Below, piece by piece: positions 8,643 through 18,696 of a stretch of 64,000 nucleotides of DNA. Each line of letters starts with the position of its first letter. The first letter of the stretch is position 1. Below the pieces are notes generated by a model. It had not been told where the DNA came from and did no database searches. It saw only the letters and a list, made by a program, of their open reading frames with translations. The position numbers and the translations under genes were made by a program. The stretch is from Psychrobacter aestuarii (GTDB taxonomy: Bacteria > Pseudomonadota > Gammaproteobacteria > Pseudomonadales > Moraxellaceae), in assembly GCF_904846035.1 (NCBI RefSeq), contig NZ_CAJGYT010000001.1, positions 310,001 through 374,000 of the forward strand, written 5' to 3'.

Positions 8643-9674
8643 ATGCGTCCCTTAAAAAACACCCTATTCATTCAAACACAAGGCGCATGGCTAAATAAGC
8701 AGGGCGAAAATATCGTCATGAACATTGATTATGAGGTCAAAGGACGCGTGCCCATTCACAAACTTGAGGCGCTCGTTTGTTTTGGCCAAGTGTCCATCTC
8801 CCCTGCCCTCATGGCACACTGTACAGATAATGGCATTACCATCACGCATTTAAACCAATATGGCAAATTTCAAGCCCGTATCGAAGGTGCTGTTAGCGGT
8901 AACGTGCTATTGCGCCGTGAGCAATACCGTATTAGCGATAATCCTGAACGGGTTCAGCCAATTTGTCACAGCATCATCTTAGGAAAAGTCCATAACCAGC
9001 GCCAAGTCATTCGTCGTTATTTGCGTGATTATAAAGCACAATTGGATGCAACCATCATCAATAGTTTGGACGCAGCGCAACAGCGCTTAGGCTATGGCCT
9101 CAATAAAATTCTTGCGGCGCAAAACCTACCTGATTTGTTAGGCCGTGAAGGTGAGATGGCCAGTATTTATTTTGGTGTATTTCCGCATTTTATTCGTAAT
9201 ACCGACTTTGAGTTTAAGAAGCGCACGCGCAATCCGCCGACGGATATGGTGAATGCCTTATTGTCCTTTTCTTATACCTTGATGACTCATGAGTGCCGAA
9301 GCGCATTAGAAACCATTGGACTTGATCCTGCTTGTGGTATGTTTCATCAGTTGCGCCCAGGGCGCGCTTCTTTAGCACTGGATTTGGTTGAAGAGTTTCG
9401 CCCGATGATTGACCGCTTTGTTTTATCTTTGATTAACAAACGCCAGCTCGGTACAAGCGACTTTAAACAAGAAGTCAATGGTGCAGTACATCTAAAAGAA
9501 CAGTCGCGGCAGATATTTTTTAAAGCATGGCATGAGCGTAAGCAGCAAAGCATTTATCATGAATGGTTTGAAGAAACGGTACCATTCGGGCTGCTGCCTC
9601 ATCTGCAAGCGACTATTATGGCGCGGCATATTCGTGGGGATATCGATGCCTATGTACCTTTTTTATGGAAATAG
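8643..9674 (+). CDS. cas1: Cas1 integrase (type I-C)
   Basis: A 343-residue Cas1. The metal-site motifs are present: E169 in LLGREGEMASIYFG, H235 in GMFHQLRPGRASLALD, and the acidic D247/E250/E251 cluster before FRP. With Cas2 it inserts new spacers at the leader end of the array. I chose ATG 8643 because AAGGAAA sits six bases upstream and the length matches the family; the frame is open further to a TTG at 8616, which would add nine unlikely residues. Confidence 0.96.
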   Translation: MRPLKNTLFIQTQGAWLNKQGENIVMNIDYEVKGRVPIHKLEALVCFGQVSISPALMAHCTDNGITITHLNQYGKFQARIEGAVSGNVLLRREQYRISDNPERVQPICHSIILGKVHNQRQVIRRYLRDYKAQLDATIINSLDAAQQRLGYGLNKILAAQNLPDLLGREGEMASIYFGVFPHFIRNTDFEFKKRTRNPPTDMVNALLSFSYTLMTHECRSALETIGLDPACGMFHQLRPGRASLALDLVEEFRPMIDRFVLSLINKRQLGTSDFKQEVNGAVHLKEQSRQIFFKAWHERKQQSIYHEWFEETVPFGLLPHLQATIMARHIRGDIDAYVPFLWK

Positions 9675-9705
9675 AGCTTTGAATCAGTATTAGGGAGTAC
9701 GTGTG

Positions 9706-9996
9706 ATGATGGTATTGGTTACCTATGATATTGCCACGAAAGATAAACTCAGTGCCAAGCGGCTACGTCATATCGCCAAGCACTGTCTAAATTATGGACA
9801 GCGCGTGCAATATTCTGTATTTGAAATCGAAGTCAATCCTGCTGAATGGACAAGGCTAAGAGCAATTCTTGAAGACATTATTAATCATAGTACAGACAGC
9901 TTACGTTACTACTATTTGGGTAAAAACTGGCAGCACAAAGTCGAGCATATTGGCGCAAAACCTGTGTTAGACTTAAATGATGTTTTATTGTTTTAA
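9706..9996 (+). CDS. cas2: Cas2, structural partner of Cas1
   Basis: A 96-residue ferredoxin-fold Cas2. It begins MMVLVTYDIAT, with the conserved aspartate at the end of the first strand, and later has YGQRVQYSVFEIEV and a short C-terminal strand. By family it bridges two Cas1 dimers in the integration complex. GTG at 9703, ATG at 9706 and ATG at 9709 are all in frame behind AGGGAG (9692-9697); 9706 gives good spacing and the usual length. It ends the operon, with 251 bp of leader before the first repeat. Confidence 0.95.
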   Translation: MMVLVTYDIATKDKLSAKRLRHIAKHCLNYGQRVQYSVFEIEVNPAEWTRLRAILEDIINHSTDSLRYYYLGKNWQHKVEHIGAKPVLDLNDVLLF

Positions 9997-10247
9997 CAGT
10001 AATCATATAGTTTGTGTGATGAGGCGTGGCTCAGTCGTCATGTGTCCAATGCGAGCCTATAGCGTACATAAAAATCCCAGTAGATTCGCATTATGCAATA
10101 ACGCTATTTAACAACTTGATTTTAATGACTTTATTTTTTATAAGAAAATTTTGGTAAGTGCTATATTTGCCAAATTTGCCTATTATTCAGCTGTTCGCGG
10201 ATTTATGGTTTTAACCATTGATTTATCAAACAGTTAAACAATGGGCT
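9997..10247 (+). promoter_or_regulatory. CRISPR leader
   Basis: Non-coding, AT-rich in its last 170 bases, between cas2 and the first repeat. The end next to the array carries ATGGTT-TT-AACCAT (10205-10218), a perfect IHF consensus (10224-10236), and inverted arms CCATTG (10215-10220) and CAATGG (10239-10244) around that site. It should hold the pre-crRNA promoter, but I could not pick a convincing -35/-10 pair. Confidence 0.8.
10224..10236 (+). promoter_or_regulatory. IHF consensus site in the leader
   Basis: TATCAAACAGTTA fits the IHF consensus WATCAANNNNTTR at every fixed base and ends 11 bp before the first repeat. In types I-E and I-F, IHF bends the leader to direct Cas1-Cas2 to the first repeat; the same role here is an inference. 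Confidence 0.55.
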
Positions 10248-11259
10248 TTCGCACCCATCGCGGGTGCGTGGATTGAAACACAAAATCATCTATTAAGCAT
10301 GAGTATTTTAAATTCGCACCCATCGCGGGTGCGTGGATTGAAACTTTTTCGGCGTCAGCTTTCGCTTGGGCTTCTTTTCGCACCCATCGCGGGTGCGTGG
10401 ATTGAAACGATACGCGCCTTGGCCAGCTCTTTATCCGCGGTTTCGCACCCATCGCGGGTGCGTGGATTGAAACCATGTATAGAAACGCACTCTCGCCAAA
10501 ACACAACTTCGCACCCATCGCGGGTGCGTGGATTGAAACATAACATCAATGGCAAACAATGCGCCTGCCTGCTTCGCACCCATCGCGGGTGCGTGGATTG
10601 AAACTGCTGTGCTGTTGTCTGCCATTATGTTCATAACTTCGCACCCATCGCGGGTGCGTGGATTGAAACCGCGATGCTCGCAGGCAGGTCGGTGAGTTGC
10701 TGTTTCGCACCCATCGCGGGTGCGTGGATTGAAACATCGTGTTGTTGTTGCCGCCCATGAATTTGCCTTCGCACCCATCGCGGGTGCGTGGATTGAAACG
10801 TTCTTGTTGCAGGTGTTTGGTTATCACGTCCAGTTCGCACCCATCGCGGGTGCGTGGATTGAAACACCTAATGGTTTTAATGATGGATCTCGCGCAGCTT
10901 CGCACCCATCGCGGGTGCGTGGATTGAAACTGAAAAGTCACCAAAGATATCAGGGTTCACGCCATTCGCACCCATCGCGGGTGCGTGGATTGAAACCTCT
11001 CCTATCTGACCTGCATGGGCTAGCTCGAATTCGCACCCATCGCGGGTGCGTGGATTGAAACATAAGCAAGGCGAGGGTGGACGGTCGATGTGGCTTCGCA
11101 CCCATCGCGGGTGCGTGGATTGAAACGGTCATAGCTTGCTTGGCTTGCTGCCCTAATGACTTTCGCACCCATCGCGGGTGCGTGGATTGAAACGGATATG
11201 TTCGTGTTGCGGGTAGTCATAATCACCTTCGCACCCATCGCGGGTGCGTGGATTGAAAC

Positions 11260-11293
11260 GCTGCTCTACCATTGAGCTACAAGTCCCAAAGAG
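11260..11293 (-). other. Spacer 16, copy of the 5' part of a tRNA gene
   Basis: On the minus strand this spacer reads TA, then GCTC-AATGGTA-GAGC: positions 8-9 followed by a complete tRNA D arm with the usual A14, GG and A21. It is preceded by a plausible acceptor strand and seven upstream bases. The target is thus a tRNA gene start, either phage-borne or chromosomal. Confidence 0.7.
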
Positions 11294-12573
11294 TTCGCAC
11301 CCATCGCGGGTGCGTGGATTGAAACCCTATCGTGGCATTGTCTTTAATCTCGATATGTTTTCGCACCCATCGCGGGTGCGTGGATTGAAACTACCAAGCT
11401 GCAAAAGATGCGGACCATGATTAATTCGCACCCATCGCGGGTGCGTGGATTGAAACCGTGAAAGCCAAGTTGCATCGCGACTGTATGACATTCGCACCCA
11501 TCGCGGGTGCGTGGATTGAAACCCATGCTCGACAAGCTATACCCATCGAGCAAATTCGCACCCATCGCGGGTGCGTGGATTGAAACGTGCGGACTAAATT
11601 TTGCTAGCAGTGCGTCTATGCTTCGCACCCATCGCGGGTGCGTGGATTGAAACTCCAGTTTGGCGGTTAGTAAAAATAATGCGAGCTTCGCACCCATCGC
11701 GGGTGCGTGGATTGAAACACATGACGCACAAGTGATATCACTTGACCCGCCGTTCGCACCCATCGCGGGTGCGTGGATTGAAACTAATCTAGCGCCTGTT
11801 TCTGCGCTTTTAAAGTGTCTTCGCACCCATCGCGGGTGCGTGGATTGAAACCAACTGTGTGGGGTCGGACAAATAAGCGACCGTATTCGCACCCATCGCG
11901 GGTGCGTGGATTGAAACGCTGATGTAGCACTAAATACCTCGGCGGGTGCGATTCGCACCCATCGCGGGTGCGTGGATTGAAACTTGTGGGTCGTATGTCA
12001 CCACATCAAGACCAGGTATTCGCACCCATCGCGGGTGCGTGGATTGAAACCCAGATGGAAGTAAATACGTCCTGCTTATTCCATTCGCACCCATCGCGGG
12101 TGCGTGGATTGAAACATTAGAACGCCGTTTTAACCCATTTGAACACTTTTCGCACCCATCGCGGGTGCGTGGATTGAAACAGTGCATGACAGTCTTTATC
12201 GAGCTGGTCTTGACGTTCGCACCCATCGCGGGTGCGTGGATTGAAACAGAATATAAATTAGATATAAATAGCGTAAGAGTTCGCACCCATCGCGGGTGCG
12301 TGGATTGAAACTATAACGTCTCCTTCATTGGCTGTAGGTGCATCTTTTCGCACCCATCGCGGGTGCGTGGATTGAAACTTAGATAGCTCTAAAGCAGGTC
12401 AAGGTAATGTAATTCGCACCCATCGCGGGTGCGTGGATTGAAACTCTGACCAAACGCCAACCAGCATAGTGCTGTCTTCGCACCCATCGCGGGTGCGTGG
12501 ATTGAAACAGGCGGTTGGCTGTATGGATGTTGACCAGCTTTTTCGCACCCATCGCGGGTGCGTGGATTGAAAC

Positions 12574-12607
12574 ATGGCGGGCAACCGTGTCGGTAAAACG
12601 ATTGCGG
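12574..12607 (+). other. Spacer 36, encodes a terminase-like Walker A
   Basis: Read from its first base, this spacer translates to MAGNRVGKTIA. GNxxGKT/S is the P-loop form seen in large terminase subunits of tailed phages. This points to a packaging ATPase gene as the protospacer. Confidence 0.6.
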
Positions 12608-14352
12608 TTCGCACCCATCGCGGGTGCGTGGATTGAAACACGGCTTTGGTGATGCCGCTAAGAGTGTGGCTAATTCGCACCCATCGCGGGTGCGTGGATT
12701 GAAACATGGGCTTTAACCCTTACCTAATCAGTATGGGTTCGCACCCATCGCGGGTGCGTGGATTGAAACAGCATTAACAAGCTCTATAAACAATCTAACC
12801 ACAGTTCGCACCCATCGCGGGTGCGTGGATTGAAACTGTACAGGACTTCTTATCTAAACACTTAAACATATTCGCACCCATCGCGGGTGCGTGGATTGAA
12901 ACTCGCAATGCTTGGGTTTGTCTTGGAGAATTATCTTCGCACCCATCGCGGGTGCGTGGATTGAAACGTATACAGAGCGTGATGCTGTTGCGATGGCTCG
13001 TTTCGCACCCATCGCGGGTGCGTGGATTGAAACCTTATACTCGCCGCCTCACTATCACTGATTATTTTCGCACCCATCGCGGGTGCGTGGATTGAAACGA
13101 GCTACTCACAGGTAACGGCACATACGACATGGTTTCGCACCCATCGCGGGTGCGTGGATTGAAACCCTATTTTGGGACGGGACCGCGCAGCCAAGAACTT
13201 CGCACCCATCGCGGGTGCGTGGATTGAAACTTATCGCTGATTGGACGGTTGGCGATGGAAATGGTTCGCACCCATCGCGGGTGCGTGGATTGAAACATCA
13301 GCATTCATGATGCCGACATCAGCCACCATGCCTTCGCACCCATCGCGGGTGCGTGGATTGAAACGTGTAGAGCGTTATATCTCATGGACTAAGCGTAGTT
13401 CGCACCCATCGCGGGTGCGTGGATTGAAACTATCGGCTCTATAACTCTTTTATAATCACCTGTTCGCACCCATCGCGGGTGCGTGGATTGAAACTTTTAA
13501 GCCACTGATATAAGCCTGTATAAGTTCTTCGCACCCATCGCGGGTGCGTGGATTGAAACTGTCTTCGACAGTGTACTATACAGTGTACTTATATTCGCAC
13601 CCATCGCGGGTGCGTGGATTGAAACCGAAGCTATCATGTAGTAAAGGATAAAGAGTCTAAATTCGCACCCATCGCGGGTGCGTGGATTGAAACGATTTCA
13701 GCGTGATATTTTTCAGTCGGCGTTTTACTTCGCACCCATCGCGGGTGCGTGGATTGAAACTTGCTTAACAGTTTAGACCTAATGATATAATGGATTCGCA
13801 CCCATCGCGGGTGCGTGGATTGAAACATGAAAAGTGACCCATACCATTTTAAAATCGTGTTTCGCACCCATCGCGGGTGCGTGGATTGAAACCCTAACAC
13901 GTCTTAACTCATTATTATAGTTAGCTTCGCACCCATCGCGGGTGCGTGGATTGAAACTTTTTATTAATCGCTAAGAAAAACAGTAAATCTTTCGCACCCA
14001 TCGCGGGTGCGTGGATTGAAACAGGGTATAAAGAACCTATAACTGTAAAATGTAAATTCGCACCCATCGCGGGTGCGTGGATTGAAACACGTACACCTAC
14101 AAAACTTCTATAACACCTGTAATTCGCACCCATCGCGGGTGCGTGGATTGAAACGTTACAGCACCTACTATGGGCACTCTTTTAATAACTTCGCACCCAT
14201 CGCGGGTGCGTGGATTGAAACTGCATTATCTACTATCTTTTGTGCTTCAGCTACCTTCGCACCCATCGCGGGTGCGTGGATTGAAACCAGTTATTGAAGC
14301 CCAAGCGCTAGATATAGCTGTTCGCACCCATCGCGGGTGCGTGGATTGAAAC

Positions 14353-14585
14353 AGAACTATACCCCTTAGCGCCTCTCTAACAGCCCTTCGCACCCATCGC
14401 GGGTGCGTGGATTGAAACTACCTAAGGAAAGTAGATAAACAAGATTTAAGACTTCGCACCCATCGCGGGTGCGTGGATTGAAACTAGGCTCTTAGGTGCT
14501 TCTAAAGCTTTAGATTCTGTTCGCACCCATCGCGGGTGCGTGGATTGAAACAGAACTATACCCCTTAGCGCCTCTCTAACAGCCC
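14353..14585 (+). repeat. Duplicated spacer pair (spacers 63 and 66)
   Basis: The 34-bp spacers at 14353-14386 and 14552-14585 are identical (both begin AGAACTATACCCC and end ACAGCCC). Two different spacers lie between them, so this is not a simple tandem duplication. Confidence 0.95.
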
Positions 14586-15637
14586 TTCGCACCCATCGCG
14601 GGTGCGTGGATTGAAACGGCTTATCATCGAATACATATGACATACGCGATGATATTCGCACCCATCGCGGGTGCGTGGATTGAAACAGCGCAGCAACGAC
14701 AAGTGGTCAGAGTCTATGCTTCGCACCCATCGCGGGTGCGTGGATTGAAACTGCGCGGTCGAGTTTATGCTGTCTGTGCTTAAATTCGCACCCATCGCGG
14801 GTGCGTGGATTGAAACGAGCATTACAGTATCACGCTTGAGATTGAATGCTTCGCACCCATCGCGGGTGCGTGGATTGAAACAATACGAACAAAACCTGCG
14901 CCAAAACCGCCAGCCTTCGCACCCATCGCGGGTGCGTGGATTGAAACACCCCAAAGACTATATCAGCAAGACGAATTTTCTTTTCGCACCCATCGCGGGT
15001 GCGTGGATTGAAACGAGTAAACAAAAGTAGTTAAGTTTATATTGATATTTTCGCACCCATCGCGGGTGCGTGGATTGAAACTGCCAAAGATTCTAAGCTC
15101 GTGACCTCCGTCATTCGCACCCATCGCGGGTGCGTGGATTGAAACTTTTTAGATTGTCTCTTTAGAGCCTCCCTAAATTCGCACCCATCGCGGGTGCGTG
15201 GATTGAAACTAGGATATTCATTTGTATTTTAGTTTATATTAATTTTCGCACCCATCGCGGGTGCGTGGATTGAAACAGCTTGGCAAAAAGATTGCTGAGA
15301 TACAAAGCGCTTCGCACCCATCGCGGGTGCGTGGATTGAAACTTGCCATCTACAAGCACGATCAACAAAAAAAGCTTCGCACCCATCGCGGGTGCGTGGA
15401 TTGAAACATGTTCGCGGAATTCTTTAACGAACTGTTTTGATTCGCACCCATCGCGGGTGCGTGGATTGAAACTAAATCATTAGTCAAAAGCGTAGTAACA
15501 TCAATTTCGCACCCATCGCGGGTGCGTGGATTGAAACGTACAATTTTGGTCGTTTACATCGTCCATATTGATTCGCACCCATCGCGGGTGCGTGGATTGA
15601 AACATCGTTGTTAAAGGCTGGACGGGCGACATTGCTG

Positions 15638-15669
15638 TTCGCACCCATCGCGGGTGCGTAGATTGAAAC
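15638..15669 (+). repeat. Variant internal repeat 83
   Basis: This repeat reads GTAGATTGAAAC where the others have GTGGATTGAAAC. The change is in the future crRNA 5' handle, just after the hairpin stem. Confidence 0.9.
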
Positions 15670-16128
15670 AGATTCATTATTAGGTAAAAGTTCAGTTAAT
15701 GCTTCGCACCCATCGCGGGTGCGTGGATTGAAACCTTGCATAATCTAAGATATTCTTAAAGATTCCTTGTTCGCACCCATCGCGGGTGCGTGGATTGAAA
15801 CGGCGGACAGATACGCTTTTACTTTGAGTCTGCTTCGCACCCATCGCGGGTGCGTGGATTGAAACTGCGTTGCAGATAACACAGGTACTTACAATATGGT
15901 TCGCACCCATCGCGGGTGCGTGGATTGAAACATGCTTTAAAAGTTGCAGTTGTAGTCGCAACAGTTTCGCACCCATCGCGGGTGCGTGGATTGAAACAAT
16001 AATAGCGCTACGCTCTGACCATACCCCAACAATTCGCACCCATCGCGGGTGCGTGGATTGAAACTCGTCATAGGCTTGGATTAAGTGCGCGACTTATTCG
16101 CACCCATCGCGGGTGCGTGGATTGAAAC

Positions 16129-16560
16129 AAAACAACCGACAGGCTTACAGATTGGTTCTCATTTCGCACCCATCGCGGGTGCGTGGATTGAAACTTCAAT
16201 GGTAGGGTAGAAGATATCGCGTATCTGTTTCGCACCCATCGCGGGTGCGTGGATTGAAACCAAGCATACAAGATGACCGAGCGCGATATTTTGGCTTCGC
16301 ACCCATCGCGGGTGCGTGGATTGAAACTAAGGTGATGGATAACTGCGCCAGAGGGTATAAGTTCGCACCCATCGCGGGTGCGTGGATTGAAACGACAGTC
16401 ATTGTGCCTAACAGTGGATAGTAAACATTCGCACCCATCGCGGGTGCGTGGATTGAAACTCAGCAAAGCGCGAAGAAAATATGATACGCGTTGATTCGCA
16501 CCCATCGCGGGTGCGTGGATTGAAACAAAACAACCGACAGGCTTACAGATTGGTTCTCAT
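16129..16560 (+). repeat. Duplicated spacer pair (spacers 90 and 96)
   Basis: The 34-bp spacers at 16129-16162 and 16527-16560 are identical (both begin AAAACAACCGACAGG and end GGTTCTCAT). Five different spacers lie between them. Confidence 0.95.
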
Positions 16561-17120
16561 TTCGCACCCATCGCGGGTGCGTGGATTGAAACTACATATT
16601 GTCCAGTACAATTTTCTACTTCACATTTCGCACCCATCGCGGGTGCGTGGATTGAAACTGGGCGCTCAACGCGAAGTAATACGCTCGAACAACTTCGCAC
16701 CCATCGCGGGTGCGTGGATTGAAACCGACATAACCTACACTGTAGAAATCCTTTGGAAGCTTCGCACCCATCGCGGGTGCGTGGATTGAAACACCTTTAC
16801 CGTATACAACGGCGTTACCATATCGCTTCGCACCCATCGCGGGTGCGTGGATTGAAACTTGCTAATATCGAGGCTCTAATCGGGGTTTATCATTCGCACC
16901 CATCGCGGGTGCGTGGATTGAAACTGCCACGTATGAGCCAGTCAACACGACAAGCGATTTCGCACCCATCGCGGGTGCGTGGATTGAAACGTACCGAGCA
17001 GTCACGCGCGGGCGCTGAGAAGCTTCGCACCCATCGCGGGTGCGTGGATTGAAACAAGGGCTTTATCGCATCTTGCAAGGTGCCCTCTTTCGCACCCATC
17101 GCGGGTGCGTGGATTGAAAC

Positions 17121-17153
17121 GTTGCCATCAAGCGTGTCATCACCGTAAGTACC
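17121..17153 (-). other. Spacer 105, encodes an RTX-like repeat
   Basis: On the minus strand this spacer translates to GTYGDDTLDGN, which fits the GGxGxDxLx calcium-binding nonapeptide of RTX proteins. The protospacer may lie in a large RTX adhesin or in a phage or plasmid gene with such repeats. Confidence 0.5.
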
Positions 17154-18466
17154 TTCGCACCCATCGCGGGTGCGTGGATTGAAACCAACAAACAATCCAT
17201 GACCGCGTGCGTGTCGTGTTCGCACCCATCGCGGGTGCGTGGATTGAAACAGGCGCTCGAATCGCAAGACGTGCTGACGGCTGTTCGCACCCATCGCGGG
17301 TGCGTGGATTGAAACACAGATGCGCCGTGACAGGCGTTTACCAGTATATTTCGCACCCATCGCGGGTGCGTGGATTGAAACAGCCCTGAGTGCAAGCCCA
17401 ACGAGTGGGCAGGTCTTTCGCACCCATCGCGGGTGCGTGGATTGAAACCCCGGGCAAGTCGATTTGTATGTGGAAGCCACTTCGCACCCATCGCGGGTGC
17501 GTGGATTGAAACCACAGCGTTGGCGTTGGGTTTATAACTGTTATGTTTTCGCACCCATCGCGGGTGCGTGGATTGAAACAAGTCGTCAATGGTAAACACC
17601 GAACAACGATGATTTCGCACCCATCGCGGGTGCGTGGATTGAAACGCTGCCATTAGTGCCCGAGCCAATAGCCATTCGGCTTCGCACCCATCGCGGGTGC
17701 GTGGATTGAAACTGCTGCATTGGAGACAGGCAATCAAGACTTGCATTCGCACCCATCGCGGGTGCGTGGATTGAAACCCTTTATGGGGATAAATTGAATA
17801 TATCCCATAGTTCGCACCCATCGCGGGTGCGTGGATTGAAACATCAATCACAGCTATTTCTATGATTTCATCATTTTCGCACCCATCGCGGGTGCGTGGA
17901 TTGAAACTCGGTGGGGTTTACGCTCGATGAACTAGATTCGGTTCGCACCCATCGCGGGTGCGTGGATTGAAACTGATAGCTTGTTAAACATGGTTTTAAC
18001 TCATTTGTTCGCACCCATCGCGGGTGCGTGGATTGAAACCATTTCTGCGCTACTTCCTTGACGTAGGCTTCTTTTTCGCACCCATCGCGGGTGCGTGGAT
18101 TGAAACCGCCCAGCCAAACAGATGGTCGACCGTACGCCAGTTCGCACCCATCGCGGGTGCGTGGATTGAAACAACGCGGTCATGGGCGGCTATGTGTTTC
18201 AGCTCGTTCGCACCCATCGCGGGTGCGTGGATTGAAACTTGGATAAGCTTTGTTTAAATAATCACGAAGCCTTCGCACCCATCGCGGGTGCGTGGATTGA
18301 AACGTGATTGCTTTGCGCAAAGACAGGAAGGAGACCTTCGCACCCATCGCGGGTGCGTGGATTGAAACCAGTGCAGGACGATGTGGTCGGTGATGTGTCG
18401 TTTCGCACCCATCGCGGGTGCGTGGATTGAAACATAGTTTGCGCATTATTGGTTAGCGTGCTTTGA

Positions 18467-18564
18467 TTCGCACCCATCGCCGGTGCGTGGATTGAAACGC
18501 ATAATGTAGTCGTGATTATGACAAAAATACCCTTCGCACCCATCACAAGTGACTGGATTGAAAA
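18467..18564 (+). repeat. Two degenerate repeats at the array end
   Basis: Repeat 126 (18467-18498) has CGGTGCG in place of GGGTGCG, which breaks one stem pair. Repeat 127 (18533-18564) has several changes in the second half of the stem and ends GAAAA, so it cannot form the hairpin. Decay at the leader-distal end is normal for CRISPR arrays and confirms the array polarity. Confidence 0.95.
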
Positions 18565-18570
18565 GGTCTG

Positions 18571-18595
18571 AACTGTCGCAACTTTTGCGACAGTT
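18571..18595 (+). terminator. Perfect hairpin just past the array
   Basis: AACTGTCGCAA and TTGCGACAGTT form a perfect 11-bp stem with a CTT loop, seven bases after the last repeat. The following T content is weak (GCTTCTT), so it is either a weak terminator for pre-crRNA or an RNA-stabilising 3' end. Confidence 0.55.
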
Positions 18596-18644
18596 GCTTC
18601 TTATCCATTATGGATGCGAAACTAAAATCCACTCTTACAAAACA

Positions 18645-18675
18645 AAAAAACCAAGGCATTGCACCTTGGTTTTTA
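18645..18675 (-). terminator. Intrinsic terminator behind ilvE
   Basis: AAAACCAAGG and CCTTGGTTTT pair around a short loop, with A and T runs on both sides, so it can act in both directions: for ilvE from the right and for array read-through from the left. It is almost the same as the hairpin at 1213-1244. Confidence 0.85.
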
Positions 18676-18696
18676 TTCATACAAATTGGCAAAGAC

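Larger units (their letters stand above)
10248..18564 (+). CRISPR. Type I-C CRISPR array, 127 repeats and 126 spacers
   Basis: By hand count there are 127 copies of a 32-bp repeat that begins TTCGCACCC and ends GTGGATTGAAAC, separated by unique spacers of 32-36 bp. In each repeat CGCACCC (positions 3-9) pairs with GGGTGCG (15-21) across ATCGC, a 7-bp hairpin; the remaining 11 bases (TGGATTGAAAC) would be the crRNA 5' handle left by Cas5c. The leader is on the left and decay is on the right (the last two repeats), so the newest spacers are on the left and transcription runs rightward. Nearly all internal repeats look identical; one internal variant was seen. Two spacers occur twice. The repeat lacks stop codons in several frames, which creates many long false ORFs on both strands. 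Confidence 0.99.

Noticed and set aside
9997..10247. Possible pre-crRNA promoter (TATTAT near 10181)
   Set aside because: No -35 at a usable distance could be found by eye, so no position is claimed.
11918..11951. Spacer 26 contains GCGGGTGCG, as in the repeat
   Set aside because: Only nine bases match, and the rest of the spacer is unrelated, so this is not an extra repeat.
17449..17480. Spacer 110 reads PGQVDLYVEA in one frame, like a phage baseplate protein
   Set aside because: Another frame also gives a plausible peptide (PGKSICMWKP); the evidence is too thin.
10218..18546. Many open frames of 60-262 codons on both strands across the array, with repeated peptides such as SHPSRVRGLK or VSIHAPAMGAK
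   Set aside because: They arise because the CRISPR repeat has no stop codon in several frames; they are not genes.
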